NCBI RefSeq assembly: GCF_002288925.2
Contig: NW_022098001.1
Coordinates: 9,087,996-9,151,995 of the forward strand
Direction of reading: 5' to 3'
DNA: 64,000 bases
From: Delphinapterus leucas
Taxonomy: Eukaryota; Chordata; Mammalia; Artiodactyla; Monodontidae
The notes beneath the pieces were generated by a model, which did not search any database, was not told the DNA's origin, and saw only the letters and a list, made by a program, of their open reading frames with translations. Positions 1 through 12,039 of this stretch are shown here, piece after piece; position 1 is the stretch's first letter; each line of letters begins with the position of its first letter. A program made the translations under genes and the position numbers.

Positions 1-329
1 ACTGATACTCAATAAATTCTAGTTAACCTACTAAGAGACTGATGCTGCCAACAGCAGCTATTCTAGCTACACTTCACAGTAAGAGAAAGTAAATGCCCTT
101 TGTCTCACATTTCTGAGCCACGCCACTCCAGCCGACTTTTGACCCATCCTCCTCCCTCCCCCATCCTAGTCACCAAAACAAACATGGAATATTTATGCCC
201 AATAAGTAACCACATATCCCATTCAACTTTGGCCAAAATCAGGAACCCTGAGGTTCAGAATCCTAGTTTGTTGTTTAAAATACTGCTTGTTATCTGTGAA
301 TTAAAGTGATGTCTTAGAATACAGGGACA

Positions 330-490
330 AGGAGACAGGATTTGAGTCCCAGGGCTGCCACAAATCAGCTGTGATATCCTGGGCAAGCCACAAGTTTTTG
401 GAGGTTTAGCGTCCTTATCTGTAAGACGGAAATGCTGGTACCTGCTTTCAGAGGCTCCTTGGGAGCATGAAATAGGGACTGTATAAGAGG
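330..490 (+). repeat. MIR SINE relic
   Basis: This resembles the core of the ancient mammalian MIR SINE: a 'ttgagtcccagggctgcca' segment, then 'cctgggcaagcca', then 'ccttatctgtaagacgg'. It is diverged and has no recognisable target duplication. A CHR-type SINE follows directly. Confidence 0.6.
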
Positions 491-500
491 GTGTTTTGGG

Positions 501-628
501 GACTTCCCTGGTGGTGCAGTGGTTAAGAATCTGTCTGCCAAGGCAGGGGACACAGGTTCGAGCCCTGGTCAGGGAAGATGTCACATGCTGCGGAGCAACT
601 GAGCCCATGTGCCACAATTACTGAAGAA
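501..628 (+). mobile_element. CHR-type tRNA-derived SINE, 3'-truncated
   Basis: The element starts with the tRNA-like head gacttccctggtggtgcag. The A box (tggtgcagtggttaaga) and B box (ggttcgagccc) of an internal pol III promoter are visible. The sequence decays after 'gtgccacaattactgaa', so only about 130 bp remain and no A-rich tail is seen. The family is cetartiodactyl (CHR-1/CHR-2 type). Confidence 0.85.
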
Positions 629-3189
629 CTATGGTCAGAGTTCTGCATCTCTCTCTCCTCCCCAGTGGGCTTTCCTTATTGACAAGAGGGGGGAGTGCAA
701 GTTTTGATTTGTGGTTTAATTACATACTGGCTTTTGAATTTCTGAAAAAATTTTTCTAAGTAACAAATACCTGCTAAGCATTTTTTTATACATTATCTTA
801 GGAGGAAGATTTGAATTTATTATTCTGATTGGGAGTAAAAAGATAGAGTAAAAGATTATATAATAGGTGGTTTTCAGATCAATGGATTGGGGATGATACA
901 GTTTCCCACAAAATATTCATGGCATGGATTTTCCAACTTTGTAAACTTCTGCCTGACCCAAATGGACCCCCTGCTTCAAAGTGGGGCTCCAGACGTCAAG
1001 ATCTTACAGATGGGGTCTGTTTTACTCCTAAGTGTCTAGGGAACCAGTATCCCCCCTACAATTCATGCCCACCCCCAATGACCCTGCCTAGTGAACATGC
1101 CAACCCCAGCGAAGCATTTCTTTTATTTTCTTCCGTATCCAACCTGTCCATTTGCTCTGCTGCATTCCCGGAACACCTTCTAGGTGTCCCTGTTGCCATC
1201 AAACCCCTGCCTTCTGCCCCAGGGAGAAGGAACATGCCTCTAGTTCCATTCAGGAACTAGAACCTCAGATGCCCCCAAAGAATATGTGAGGGTTCGATAG
1301 GGTCGTTTTGAGTCTGTCTTTTGATGCTATCCATATTTTCACATTTGCCTCCCTTTTATAAAAGGTAAAACATCTAACCTTTGGCCTCGTTTGATTACTA
1401 AACAATGTGTCCAATAGATGAGGCAATCCCATCTCTGTGCCACTCATCCCTGACACCCATCCCCAACACCTGTCCCTTAGGAAGCCACACCATTCTTCAT
1501 GAGAGGTCCAGGCTGCCCCTTACCACTCGGCCTGAACTGGGGTGAGGCTTCTTCTCACAGCCGTGCTATTTGGTCCTGTGCACCCTGCTTTACTCCTCTT
1601 GAAGGAGGAAGTTTGGCCCTCAAATCAACTCTAATACTCCACTGCCTACTGCTTCCTTCTCTCCCTCCAGCTGCTTCCTCTCTTCCCCCAGAGGAGCTCT
1701 CCAAGCTCAGTGAATAAATTCAGCCCCATGACATTTGCCCCCTCTTTTTTAGAGTCTCTCATTACAGTTGCACTTTGCCTAAACTTACACAACAAAATCG
1801 TGGCAAAAAATGTCACGATGATCCAATTCATTTGCTCCCAGGAACTTTCTCCAGCAAGCTGACTCTGTTGAATTAACTGAAGAGCCCTGTCTCTCTAATG
1901 TATATTCTTAGACTATTGGTCCATCATAGTCAACTCCTTTGTGCTAGTTTTTTATTTAAATTGCAGGCATAGCTGTCAAAAGATCAACAGCAACATTGAG
2001 ACATAATTTATCTGCCAGCAACAAAGGAGGCTCATAGGTAAGGAAGACAGACAATCAGGAAAAAGAAAGGTCTGTGGATAGACTTGCTTCCACTTTGAGA
2101 ACAGTCTGAGTCAGAACAGACAATTACAAGCGTGTTAACTGGGGCACCAGCAGGACGAATCTCCTTCCATTCTAATTCACAAAGGTGTTTATGCCCCAGT
2201 TACCATTGGAAACTTTTACTTATTTCTTTGGGCTTTGAGGTCTATGACCTGATTTTCAGTTTACCTTTTCTACTTGGCCTACAGCTTCCATATTCGAAAG
2301 CACAGGGCAATTCCATTTTATTTGAGGCAGGAATGATCTTTCAGGACTACTCCTGAATGAGAGTCAGGAGCAGGGGAAAGATTTCTCCTCTCTTCCTCTC
2401 TCATCTCCTCTGCATTCTTCCCCACAGAGCCTCAGGGCCCTCCTGACTGAACTCGAATTCTCCTATCAGCTCTTCAGCCTTGAGTGTAATCAAATGGGTT
2501 TTGCACTAAGTTAAACTTGAAATATCATGAGAAGAGATACACATTAAGTCTTATCAGTCATTTGCATTTTGATAAAAAGTAGTTGATAGTATCTCTTTTC
2601 CACTTTCCCACAGGGCAGGTTTTAAGAAAAGGGAAAAGAGCAAATGGGTCATGGACACTGAGGGGGAATAAAGGTCATGGAAGACTCTAGAGTCCAAGTG
2701 CCTACATCACAGTCTAGCCAAAAGCAGGGTCAATAGGGATTCCTATTTCCAGTTCTGCCACATCCCCTTGGCCCCATGTGGTATCCAAAGGCAAACAGCT
2801 CACTCCTCTCATCACTATTTAAGACATGGGGGGAAGAAAAAGTAAATGGATTGCAAGTGGGGAGCCAAAAAGAGATCAAGTCAATGGTTGGGGGTGAGGT
2901 GCGATTCCTTAAGTTTAACCTTATTTTCTTGTTAGTCAGTACCCCATTGCAAGTTCAAGTCTTCAACCGATCTTTGTTTTCAGAGTTACAGGAGCCAAGT
3001 GATGTACAACAAAGGCACAATGATTCTTGGAGTGAGATGGGGAAGGAACCCAATGGCCATCATCTTGGGACATTGAGTCTGATTTTTGATACAAAACTTG
3101 ACCCAGAGATTTCTGAAATGTGAATGGAAAAATAGCCATTTCAAGACTGCAAGCAGTTTTCAGTCTTATGAGCAAGGACATCTATAAGG
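629..3189. other. No gene or clear repeat recognised
   Basis: This is A+T-rich unique-looking sequence. Several ORFs of 60-115 codons occur (for example 919-1,260 and 2,776-3,123), but none matches a family I know and none has convincing splice sites at its ends. I treat them as chance ORFs. Confidence 0.5.
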
Positions 3190-3372
3190 GCCAGTCAGGA
3201 CCAGCTATATAATGTGTAGGGCCCAGTGCAAGGTGAAAATACAAGACCCTTGTTCATAAATTTGTAAAAATTCCCAAATGGTGACAGCAGAGCACTAAAA
3301 CAAACACCCCTTCTAAGCATGGGCCCCTGTGGAATTGCACAGGGTGCAGCCACATGAAACTGGCCATGGGGC
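3190..3372. repeat. Short DNA-transposon-like dispersed repeat
   Basis: This has the look of a non-autonomous DNA transposon widespread in placental mammals: 'agggccagtcaggacc' at the left, 'gggcccagtgcaa' inside, and an imperfect complementary end, 'aactggccatgg'. The family was not assigned. The strand is undefined because the terminal match is short. Confidence 0.45.
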
Positions 3373-3631
3373 CATTTAATTACTCAAATGTGGAGTGTGG
3401 AACCGCTTCTCACATGGAAATGGTTGAAACATGACTCCAAGGAGCAAAACTGCTGTTTAAAAAACATGACTTTCGTAAAGACAAGAATCTGGACTGTTTG
3501 ACTTATCACCATATCAGTGAATACAGAGCAGCTGCTCACTAAATATTTGCTGGGGGAAAAAAATGAATAAACAAGCATAAAATAACGTGTGCAGTAGGAA
3601 GCTGTGTCGTTACAGACTTGTGTCTGCTTCC

Positions 3632-4520
3632 AAGTTTTCTCTGTAGTGACCAAGAGACACATGAAAAGATGCCCAACATCACCAATTATTAGAGAAATGC
3701 AAATCAAAACTCCAATGAGGAATCGCCTCACACTGGTCAGAATGACCGTCACTAAGAAATCTACAAAAAATAAATGCCGGAGAGGGTGTGGAGAAAAGGG
3801 AACCCTCTTGCACTGTTGGTGGGGGTGTAAATTGATACAGCCACTATGGAGGGTCCTTAAAAAACTAAAAATAAAGCTACCATATGACCCAGCAATCCCA
3901 CTACTGGGCATATACCCAGAGAAAACCATAATTCAAAAGGACACATGCACCCAACATCCATTGCAGCACTATTTACAATAGCCAGGTCATGCATGGAAGC
4001 AACCTACGTGTCCATTGGCAGACGAATGGATAAAGAAGATGTGGTACATATACAAAGGAATATTACTCAGCCACAAAAAGGAACAAAATTGGGTCATTTA
4101 TAGAGATGTGGATGGACCTAGAGACAGTCATACAAAGTGAAGTAAGTCAGAAAGAGAAAAACAAATGTAGTATATTAGCGCATATGTGTGGAATCTAGAA
4201 AAATGGTACAGATGAACCTGTTTGCAAGGTAGGACTAGAGGCACAGACATAGAGAACAAACGTATGGACACCAAGGGGGGAAAGGGGGAGTGGGATGAAT
4301 TGGGAGATGGGGATTGACATATATACACTAATATGTATAAAATAGATAACTAATGAGAACCTGCTGTATAGCTTAGTGCTCTGTGGTGACCTAAATGGGA
4401 AGGAAATCCAAAAAAGAGGGGATATGCGTATACATATGGCTGATTCACTTCACTGTACAGTAGAAATAACTCAACATTGTAAAACAACTATACAATTAAA
4501 AAAAAAAGTTTTCTCTGTAG
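3632..4520 (+). mobile_element. 5'-truncated L1 LINE (ORF2 3' end plus 3' UTR)
   Basis: A 5'-truncated L1 insertion spans about 3,647-4,505 and is flanked by perfect 15-bp target duplications (aagttttctctgtag at 3,632-3,646 and 4,506-4,520). It encodes the C-terminal part of the ORF2 reverse-transcriptase protein. Recognisable pieces are '[15 protein letters not shown]' and '[14 protein letters not shown]' in the open frame at 3,604-3,981. Next to the family pattern, a few residues are missing after the LHCWW segment, and the frame is lost near 3,945, so it encodes nothing functional. The 3' UTR ends in an oligo-A tail just before the second duplication. The clean duplication means insertion was by target-primed reverse transcription and is younger than the other long L1 relics here. 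Confidence 0.93.
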
Positions 4521-4814
4521 GAAACTGACCCTTAAGTGCAGGTAAACCATTGCCTGTGCTTATGAAAACATGAATATTCTTTAGGAAGCATTTACTCGAG
4601 AAAACCAAGGGGCTGTTCGCATTAAAGGGCTTGAGAGAATCTGAGCACATATGATACCCTAGAGTTGAGAGGACTGAGTGTAGCCCCAGTTGGGAGCAGG
4701 CCCTTCTTATCACTCCTGAAAGGAACCCAGAGCCTTTCTTTTACCTCAACTGTTAGAAGCATCAGGAGTGTGTCTTGAGGCATTAGTACAAGCAGTGGGC
4801 TTAAGACGATGGGC

Positions 4815-5020
4815 ACTGCCGTCAGACTAGCTTCATTATTACCTTATTGGGCAAGTTACTTAATCTTTCTGTGTCTTAGTTTTCTCATCTATAAAATGGA
4901 GGGATAATATAGTATCTGCCTCAAAGGGCTGTTTAAAGGATCAAAGGAGTTTTATGTGTCACGCCCTTAGAACAGTACCTGGAACATGGTGAGTGCTATA
5001 TAAGTATTTGCTGCTTATTA
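4815..5020 (+). repeat. MIR SINE
   Basis: The MIR core and 3' part are visible: 'gggcaagttacttaatctt', 'ttttctcatctataaaatgg', then 'agaacagtacctggaacat'. It is ancient and diverged. Confidence 0.8.
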
Positions 5021-6439
5021 TAACCCTCTTTGGAAGGACACCATTGCCTGTGGCAATAATGAGGCCCCTTCAAGCACCTTCCCAGACAGTAAGCGTTGAT
5101 GAAGGGAACAGGAACAGAAGAGAAGGAAAAGGCTGGATGCTGCCAATCAACAAGTGTGTGAGCACTTCCATGCCTCTTCCCCTACCTTAGCAAATTGCCC
5201 AAAATAGCCAAGGAAAGGAAGGTTCTTTACTTGGTGGGGCCTTGGGGTGAGAGGGTATTGGGGGTTGACAGCCTGCAGGCACAGGAACTTCAGGCACCGA
5301 TGCTATGATGTGACTTGACACTACTTTTATTAGAGGCAGAGTTGCACAGTGGCATCAACACATCTTGATGGACATAAGCAAGGGTTCTAGAGTCAGACTG
5401 AATTCAAGTCCTGGTCTATCATGTGGTCAAAGCTAATCTAATGGTGTAATTAGAACTCAACCATGAGTGATAATCTTTCTAAAAGGGCAAAGTTGAACTG
5501 GGGATTCTAGGTCCTCCTAATTTCTCACAGAAGACCAAATCTATGTTTGAATAACCAAAAAGTCTGCTAGCCTAATAGGCACTTATGTGCTAGTCAAGAA
5601 AAGTCTTCATTTCTTGAGCCTGACAGGGCTCAACCTGGACTTTACTCCCAATTCCCGCTCTTTCCAGGAGCCCTCGTTCAGCACCTAACCTTAACACGTA
5701 TAATCTGAGCACAGTTAACCAATGTAGTTACTATTTTAATTTGAAGGAAAAAAAAACTTGGAAGAAAAATGTCATTTAATTAAAAAATAATAAAGTCTAT
5801 GGATTTTACATAAATTTTTGCAACTATTCGAGATCAGGAAGACTGAATCCTGAAAGCCAGGGCCAGTCTTACTCTTGTAAGAGAATTAGGATCCTAAGCA
5901 GAAAACAAGATATATGATCATTCTTAGACGGAAGTGTTAGTAAATGGTTTGCCAAACAGAGATTGGAATTGAAAACTAATGGTTACTCTCACCACCATAT
6001 ATGAAGCATAGCAGTAGTAATAAAACAATTTTCCTCATGAATTCTTTAAGCAAAAAATCCTAAGAGTAATTTGAGAAAGTTGTATAGTAAATTATCTCTG
6101 CCTTTTTGAAATAGGGAGAAAGCAGATACATTAAAATATCCTCTACATGTAATTTACATATAGCTGCAAGGTATAATGAAGTCAGTAGTAAGAGATGTGA
6201 AACCCTTGGATTAGGAGAGAAGAAATGATTTAAAATTTTCACAGTTACCACTGATTTTGTGTATTTTCCTGGCTTGTATTCTCCCGTGATCTCTAGAACA
6301 GTCCTGTCAAGAATGCTTCCCAAGACTGGGGATTTCTTTCCCTGGTGGTATGGAAGGATGAGGGCTGGACTGAGTGAGGATATGGGAGTGTCAGTTTGCA
6401 CTTTACCACCAATCAGCTGGACTGCATGAAATGACCTTC
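5021..6439. other. No gene recognised
   Basis: This is A+T-rich sequence with scattered weak MIR-like scraps around 5,340-5,430. No exon, RNA gene or intact element was recognised. Confidence 0.5.
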
Positions 6440-6725
6440 TTTTCATTCTCCATCTGGGAAACTCCTACTCATCTTTCAAAACTCAGCTCAAGTGCTACTT
6501 CCTCTCGGAAGCCTTCAAGGACACCCCCAGGGAAAGTCTCTGGGTGCTTATACACTTTGCTCAGTCTCTTTTAGAGTATTTTTTGCTGTTTCATAATTTT
6601 GGTTTACCATACATGGTTTACTGACTAAAATATAACTTTCTCAAAGGCAGGCAACGTGACCTGCTATCTTTATTTCTTGGGCACCTAGCACGGTATTTGA
6701 CTAAATAAATGATTAATTGAATTAA
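6440..6725 (+). repeat. L2 LINE 3' end
   Basis: This has the typical L2 3' terminal region: 'aaaactcagctcaagtgct', 'cttcctctcggaagccttc', 'ctttctcaaaggcaggcaa', and the 'gcacctagcacggtatttga' segment followed by 'aataaatgattaattgaatt'. Confidence 0.8.
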
Positions 6726-7016
6726 TGTCGCTAGGTACCTCATGCAAACTCTCTGGTACTGCATTTTCTTCATCTGTAAAAGGAAGGCATCCATCTGTTT
6801 TCTCAAGTTCCCATCCAGTTCAAATGCTCCTTGAATGTATAATATTTAGTTACAGATATTCCATCCAGACCTTTTCTAGGGGTAGGGCAGACAGAGTTAC
6901 CTCTGGGATTCTGCCATCTCCTCTTTCTATCCTCTCCATGCATCCAATTCCCCTGCACATCCTGGATATGACTCTTTTCCACAGACCCTTGCACTCAGCT
7001 ACTTGTCAGTAGTGTC

Positions 7017-7200
7017 AAGGTTAAGAGCACAGATCCTGGAGACAGATTGTCTGAATACAAATACTCTAGCACTTATTAGCTATATGACCTTGGGAATGTT
7101 ATTTAACGTTTCAATTCCCTAATTTTCAAATAGGGATGATGATGGTGATGATGATAATGACGGTAATAATAAATTGCATCTACCTCATAGGGTGTCTAAG
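7017..7200 (+). repeat. MIR SINE with internal TGA-rich microsatellite
   Basis: MIR landmarks are present: 'aaggttaagagcacagatcc', 'ttagctatatgaccttggg', and 'ctacctcatagggtgtcta'. In the usual 'ggggataataatag' part, the sequence has expanded into an imperfect (TGA/TAA)n run at about 7,133-7,172. Confidence 0.8.
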
Positions 7201-7559
7201 ACAGGTTCTGATCAATCAGAATGAATGCCAGCCTTCCTGGACATAGGACTCTACCCCACCCCACGCTGAGTGTGTTGTTGTTGACTGTTTTAGAGAATGG
7301 GAAAATAAGGTTTTAGTAAAAGATGCTACAATAGATATTTTCAATAGGCAAAGGGGGAGGCATGATCCAGATCAACAAGTCCAGGTCCTAGAAGGCTTAC
7401 CCCAAGACAGGTTTCCAAGCTCTGTTGATTTCACAGGCAGTAAATAATGAGACCAGGCTGTGGAACTTACTCTTCCTCTGTCTACTTTTTATCAGAAAAT
7501 AATATTAGGTGGTTTCTCAAGAGTTATGTTTCTCTGATCGTATCTGCAACTTAAGAAAC

Positions 7560-7675
7560 TGTTATTTTTAATAATAGTAATTAATAGTAGAATAACACTT
7601 TATTTTTTTTATAAGATTCTCACAAGCCTGTGAGATGGGTAAAGAAGTTATTATCTGCTCTTTTAAAGGAGTGAT
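7560..7675 (-). repeat. MIR fragment
   Basis: The sequence reads as the reverse complement of the MIR 3' half ('aataacactttat', 'ctcacaagcctgtgagatgg'). Confidence 0.5.
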
Positions 7676-9157
7676 CACTAATCTATTGTATTTAGGATTG
7701 TTAAACATGTAAGATTTTTGGCAATGCTTTGGAAACTTACATGGACATTGATGAATCAGCAGAGTAACTCAGATTTTCTCCATCAATTTCCTGGAATCTA
7801 ATTGTAAATCTTGGATGATTTTAGAGTCTAAGTATAATAACTTATATTAAATGGATCCATAGCTAGAAATTGTTGCTGTCACAAATAATATATTACTTCA
7901 CTTACTCCAAGAATACAAGGTAAGTAACTTTTTAAATTCACAGAGCAAACTAGAAATAGACATGCCAAATTCATAGATTAGGTATAAAATTATGTAGCAG
8001 CATACCTTTGAAATACAAATCTATCAGGAGCTCTATAGGCCACCTCTCCTTTATGGAAATGAACATGGTGTTTGGTTACAAATTAAAATTCCACTTGACA
8101 GAATACATGGTGCAGAATGAATAATCTTCACTCAAGCAATTCACAATTATACTCCTAATCCTGTCGCATTGTTCATTATATTAATACAGACTTGACTTTT
8201 AAGGGAATGCTTGACAACGGTTAAAACTAATGCCTTAAAGTGTAAGCTCGGGTATAGATACAGATCTATGGAATAGATATTAATATATAATAGCTGGATC
8301 TTCTGTATTGAATTCTAGATGGGTATTTGTTTGCTGGTAATCTTATTTGACAAGTCCAGAGAAAAAGAATTATATCAACTCATCACTAAATGCAATTCCG
8401 GCGATGCTTTCTTATTCCTGAGAGCAAGTGAGGTGAGCAATCTTTTTTTATTGAACAGATTGATGGAGTAATATTTTGGAAAAATTATAGGGAGCAAACA
8501 GATGGGAAATGGGAGAAAAGCCACATGGGTAAGAAAAATCATGAGTTTTCACTATATAACTATAAAATATAAAGGACAATTCTTTTGGGAACTCCATAGG
8601 TCACTTGATTCAACAACAGTGATATATTTTCGCTTCAGCAAAGCTTCTAAACTTTGGGAGTACGGGAGTTTTATGACATACGGCTCTCAGCACCAGCTGT
8701 GACAGAGAAAAAGGCCTGTTGATAGAATAATTCTGATTAAGATAATGAGATCCTTGGCTGGCCACATTTAATAGCCTCACAGGAAATTTTAGGGTGGAAG
8801 TCAGCCAACAAGCCCATCTTCATTTGCCCTTTCCTTTGAGTTGGCATAAACAGTAGACACTTACTTATTTCTCTGAAAAATTAATTCCTTAAAAACTTTT
8901 TAATGGAGTCACTTCACATGGTAGTCCAGCCTATATTTTAAATTAGGTAAAAGCTTTAAAATAACTCCCTATCTTACTGGCTTGCTACATCCCCTTCTTG
9001 TCCTCATTATGTCATCCTGGGCATTGTGTCATGACTACGAAAGGTGGAGGGAACATTCAAGAACTGGAACCATTTGAGATGGGAGTGCAGGAAGGAAATG
9101 CCCCATAAGGAACTCTGAATCCATGTAGAGAAGGATCTTAAATGGCTAGGATTAGAC
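7676..9157. other. No gene recognised
   Basis: This is A+T-rich unique-looking sequence with no exon-like or intact repeat structure. Confidence 0.5.
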
Positions 9158-9697
9158 CACAGATGATTTTTTTTTTAATTAATTAATTTACTTTTGGCTG
9201 TGTTGGGTCTTCATTGCTGCTCGCAGGCTTTCTCCAGTTGTGGCGAGCGGGGGCTGCTCTTAATTGAGGTGCACAGGCTGCTCATTGCAGTGGCTTCTCT
9301 TGTTGCAGAGCACGGGCTCTAGGCACACGGGCTTCAGTAATTGTGGCATGTGGGCTCAGTAGCTGTGGTTCGGGGGCTCTAGAGCACAGGCTCTGTAGTT
9401 GCGGGCTTAGTTGCTCTGCGGCATGTGGGATCTTCCCGGACCAGAGCTCGAACCCGTGTCCCCTGCATTGGCAGGCAGATTCTTTTTTTTTGCGGTACGC
9501 GAGCCTCTCACTGCTGTGGCCCCTCCCGCCGCGGAGCACAGGCTCCGGACGCGCAGGCCCAGCGGCCATGGCTCACGGGCCCAGCCGCTCCGAGGCATGC
9601 GGGATCCTCCCGGGCCGGGGCACAAACCCGCGTCCCCTGCACCGGCAGGAGGACTCCCAACCACTGCGCCACCAGGGAAGCCCCGCACAGATGATTT
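9158..9697 (-). mobile_element. Composite (dimeric) CHRS/CHR-1 SINE in one target duplication
   Basis: Read on the minus strand, a complete CHRS-type monomer (9,685 down to 9,492) is followed by a short A-tract (9,491-9,484). It then continues into a CHR-1-type monomer (9,483 down to about 9,178) with an A/T-rich tail. The second monomer begins inside the tRNA-like region (gaatctgcctgccaatgc) and lacks the first ~25 nt of head, including its A box. The whole composite is bounded by a 12-bp direct repeat, cacagatgattt, at 9,158-9,169 and 9,686-9,697. The single outer duplication fits either retroposition of a fused dimer or nested insertion followed by loss or conversion of one head. No duplication is visible around the inner junction. 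Confidence 0.88.
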
Positions 9698-9708
9698 CTA
9701 ATTAAGAG

Positions 9709-10072
9709 TGCTATGGATTGAATCATTGTGCCCTCTCCAAATCCATATGTTGAAATCCCAACCCCCAACAGGATGGTATTAGGAGGTGGAGACTTTGGGA
9801 GATGATTAGGCCATGTGGTTTGAGTCCTCATAAACGGGATTATCACCTTTATAAAAGAAGCCAAGAAAGCACCCTTGCCCCTTCCTCCATGTAAGGTTAC
9901 AGGGAAAAGGCAGCCCTTAATGAGACAACAAGCTCTTACCAGACACCAAATCTGCCAGCACTATGATCTTAGACTTCCCAGCCTCTAGAATGATGAGATA
10001 TAAATGTTTGTTGCTTAAAAGCCATCAAGTTTATGGCATTTTTGTTATAGCAGTCCAAATGGACTAAGACAG
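9709..10072 (+). mobile_element. MaLR solo LTR (MST/MLT1-like)
   Basis: This is a solo LTR relic of the ERVL-MaLR group. It starts tgctatggattgaat, includes 'ccatatgttgaaatccc', 'gaggtggagactttggg' and 'ggccatgtggtttgagtcct', and ends 'ccaaatggactaagacag'. No internal retroviral genes are present. It lies 11 bp from the composite SINE. Confidence 0.85.
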
Positions 10073-10077
10073 GGAAT

Positions 10078-10270
10078 TTAGCATAATCAGATTTGTGCTT
10101 TAAAATAAATCACTCTGGTGACAATATGGAGGACAGATTGGAAGGGAAAGACATTGGACTTTGTGATATTACTTGGAAGATTCTAGAAATAGGCTGAGGG
10201 GAGAAATGCTGAGAAACTGAACTAAGACAGTGACTCTGGGAATAGAAAGGAGAAAACAGATTCAAGACTA
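10078..10270 (+). repeat. Ancient dispersed repeat, family unassigned
   Basis: The segment 'atcagatttgtgctttaaaa', then 'tcactctggtgacaatatgg' and 'ggacagattggaagg', belongs to a widespread old mammalian repeat that I recognise but cannot name. Other parts of the same repeat occur at 12,040-12,660, 36,920-37,460 and 46,760-47,110. Confidence 0.5.
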
Positions 10271-10319
10271 GTCATCAGGTCTTGTCCTTTCTCTCTCTGA
10301 AGTACCTCTACCAGTTTAG

Positions 10320-11240
10320 TCAAATGTCTCAATAATGCCCTTTAGAGCATCCCGCTTTCCTCCAGTCCAGGATCCAGTCCAGGATCACATATTGTATTTG
10401 GTTGCTGTCTCTTTAGTCTCCTTTAATGGGGAAACATTCATCAATTTTCCATTATCTTTCATGACACTGACACTATTAAAAAGTACAGGTCAGTTCTTTT
10501 ATGGACCGTTCCTTAGTTTTGGTTTGTCTGGTGCTTGCTCATGATTCGATTCAGGCTATGCATTTCCAGCTGGAATACCACATATGCAATGTCATGTCCT
10601 TCACAGGGTCATATCTGGAGGCCACATGATGTCTGCCTGCTCCTCATTGGTTATATTCATCTTGATCACCCGGTCAGGGTGTTGTCTGGTTACTCCATTG
10701 TACAGTTACTGTTTCCCTTTTTGACCAATAAGCAATCCGTGGGGAAATACTTTATTACCATATAAATGTTCAGCTCTGTGGCAAATGTCCCTCCCTGGAT
10801 TGAGCATTCTCTCTTTTTTTTTTTAATTAATTAATTAATTAAATTTTGGCTGCATTGGGTCTTCATTGCTGCGCGCGGGCTTTCTCTAGTTGCAGCGAGC
10901 GGGGGCTACTCTTCATTGTGGTGCACAGGCTTCTCATTGCAGTGGCTTCTCTTGCTGCGGAGCATGGGCTCGAGGCGCGTGGGCTTCAGTAGTTGTGGCA
11001 CGCAGGCTCAGTAGTTGTGGCGCACGGGCTTAGTTGCTCCACGGCATGTGGGATCTTCCCCGACGAGGGCTCAAACCCATGTCCCCTGTATTGGCAGGTG
11101 GATTCTTAACCACTGTGCCACCAGGGAATTCCGATTGAGCATTATCTGATGATTCCTGTCCAGATGAATTTTTACCATGTTGGTTGCAAAATGGTCATTT
11201 TTCCAGAAGCTCCTTTTTTAACTAGACATAGTGTTGCCTG
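10320..11240. repeat. Old dispersed repeat interrupted by a CHR-1 SINE
   Basis: The pattern ('tagtctcctttaatgggga', 'catgacactgacactatta', 'ggaataccacatatgcaatg', 'tactttattaccatataaat') is a common mammalian dispersed repeat, probably LINE-derived. I could not assign it confidently. It continues after the SINE ('ctgatgattcctgtccaga'). A 12-bp unit, ccagtccaggat, is tandemly duplicated at 10,362-10,385. Confidence 0.45.
10798..11143 (-). mobile_element. CHR-1 SINE, full length
   Basis: A full-length CHR-1 SINE in reverse orientation occupies 10,809-11,132. The T-rich tail complement is at the left, and the tRNA-like head (ccaccagggaattcc) is at the right. An 11-bp target duplication, gattgagcatt, flanks it at 10,798-10,808 and 11,133-11,143. 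Confidence 0.95.
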
Positions 11241-12039
11241 AAATCTATATATATGTATATGAAATATATATATGATACATAGTTGTGGTTTTGTGGCTAA
11301 ATTCTCATAGAACTGTTCTGTGGGACTTCCGGGAAGTCTCCTTAAAAGCACAGGGGTCGGGGGTGAGAGGGTGGCAGGTGTTTATCTCCCTCCCTCCTCC
11401 TTCCTGCTGCCTATAACACAAACATGATAGCTGGAGATCTGTCAGTCAACTTAGACCACCTTGTATCTTGCAAATAAAATCCTCAAATGGGATTTTGAGG
11501 ATGCCATAACATCCTCAAAGAAAAGAAACTTGGGTCCCTCTTGACACCGTGAAACTTCCAACCAGCCCTGGACTGCCTACGTCCAGACTTCTATCTTGTT
11601 TAAGCCACTATTTTGGGGCTCTCTCTTACAGATGAACAAAAGCTTCTAGCTAGATACATACTTAGTAGTTGAATCTTTGAGAAAGTATGGGCAGCTTCCT
11701 AGGTAGAGCATGAAGTAAGAAGAGAGAAGGGTTAAGGATTAGTGCCCTGAAAATTACTGAATAGTAAAGGAGCCAGTGTAGAAATCTGTGAAAAAAATCA
11801 AACATCAGGACAGAGTGGTGCTTCCAAAATCAAGGGAATAAAGAGGTTGAAGGGAGAATGGCATGAACAGTTCAAATATCGTAAGAGTTCAAATGAGATA
11901 AAACTGAAGAGCCTCCACTGAGTTTGGCCATTACAGGTCTTTGGTCACTTACCAAGAAGAATTTTATTAAAATGCTCATTTTCAGTGGTTTCCAGGAAAA
12001 ACATTTTACAAAAATGAATAAGAAAATTCTCTGCCCTTA
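11241..12039. other. No gene recognised
   Basis: This starts with an AT/TATA-rich low-complexity patch (about 11,245-11,282). The rest is unique-looking sequence with no exon signals. Confidence 0.45.

Noticed and set aside
501..628. tRNA-like sequence with A and B boxes (also in every other SINE here)
   Set aside because: These are SINE heads derived from a tRNA and do not fold as functional tRNA genes; no tRNA gene was found.
919..1260. 113-codon ORF
   Set aside because: No recognisable domain, low-quality composition and no supporting splice sites.
3604..3981. 125-codon ORF
   Set aside because: A fragment of L1 ORF2 inside a 5'-truncated insertion, not a host gene.
9282..9864. Many overlapping 60-130 codon ORFs sharing similar peptides here and at 13,253, 28,143, 34,974, 48,956, 53,730, 60,981 and 62,797
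   Set aside because: All are translations of CHRS/CHR-1 SINE copies in various frames, not a protein family.
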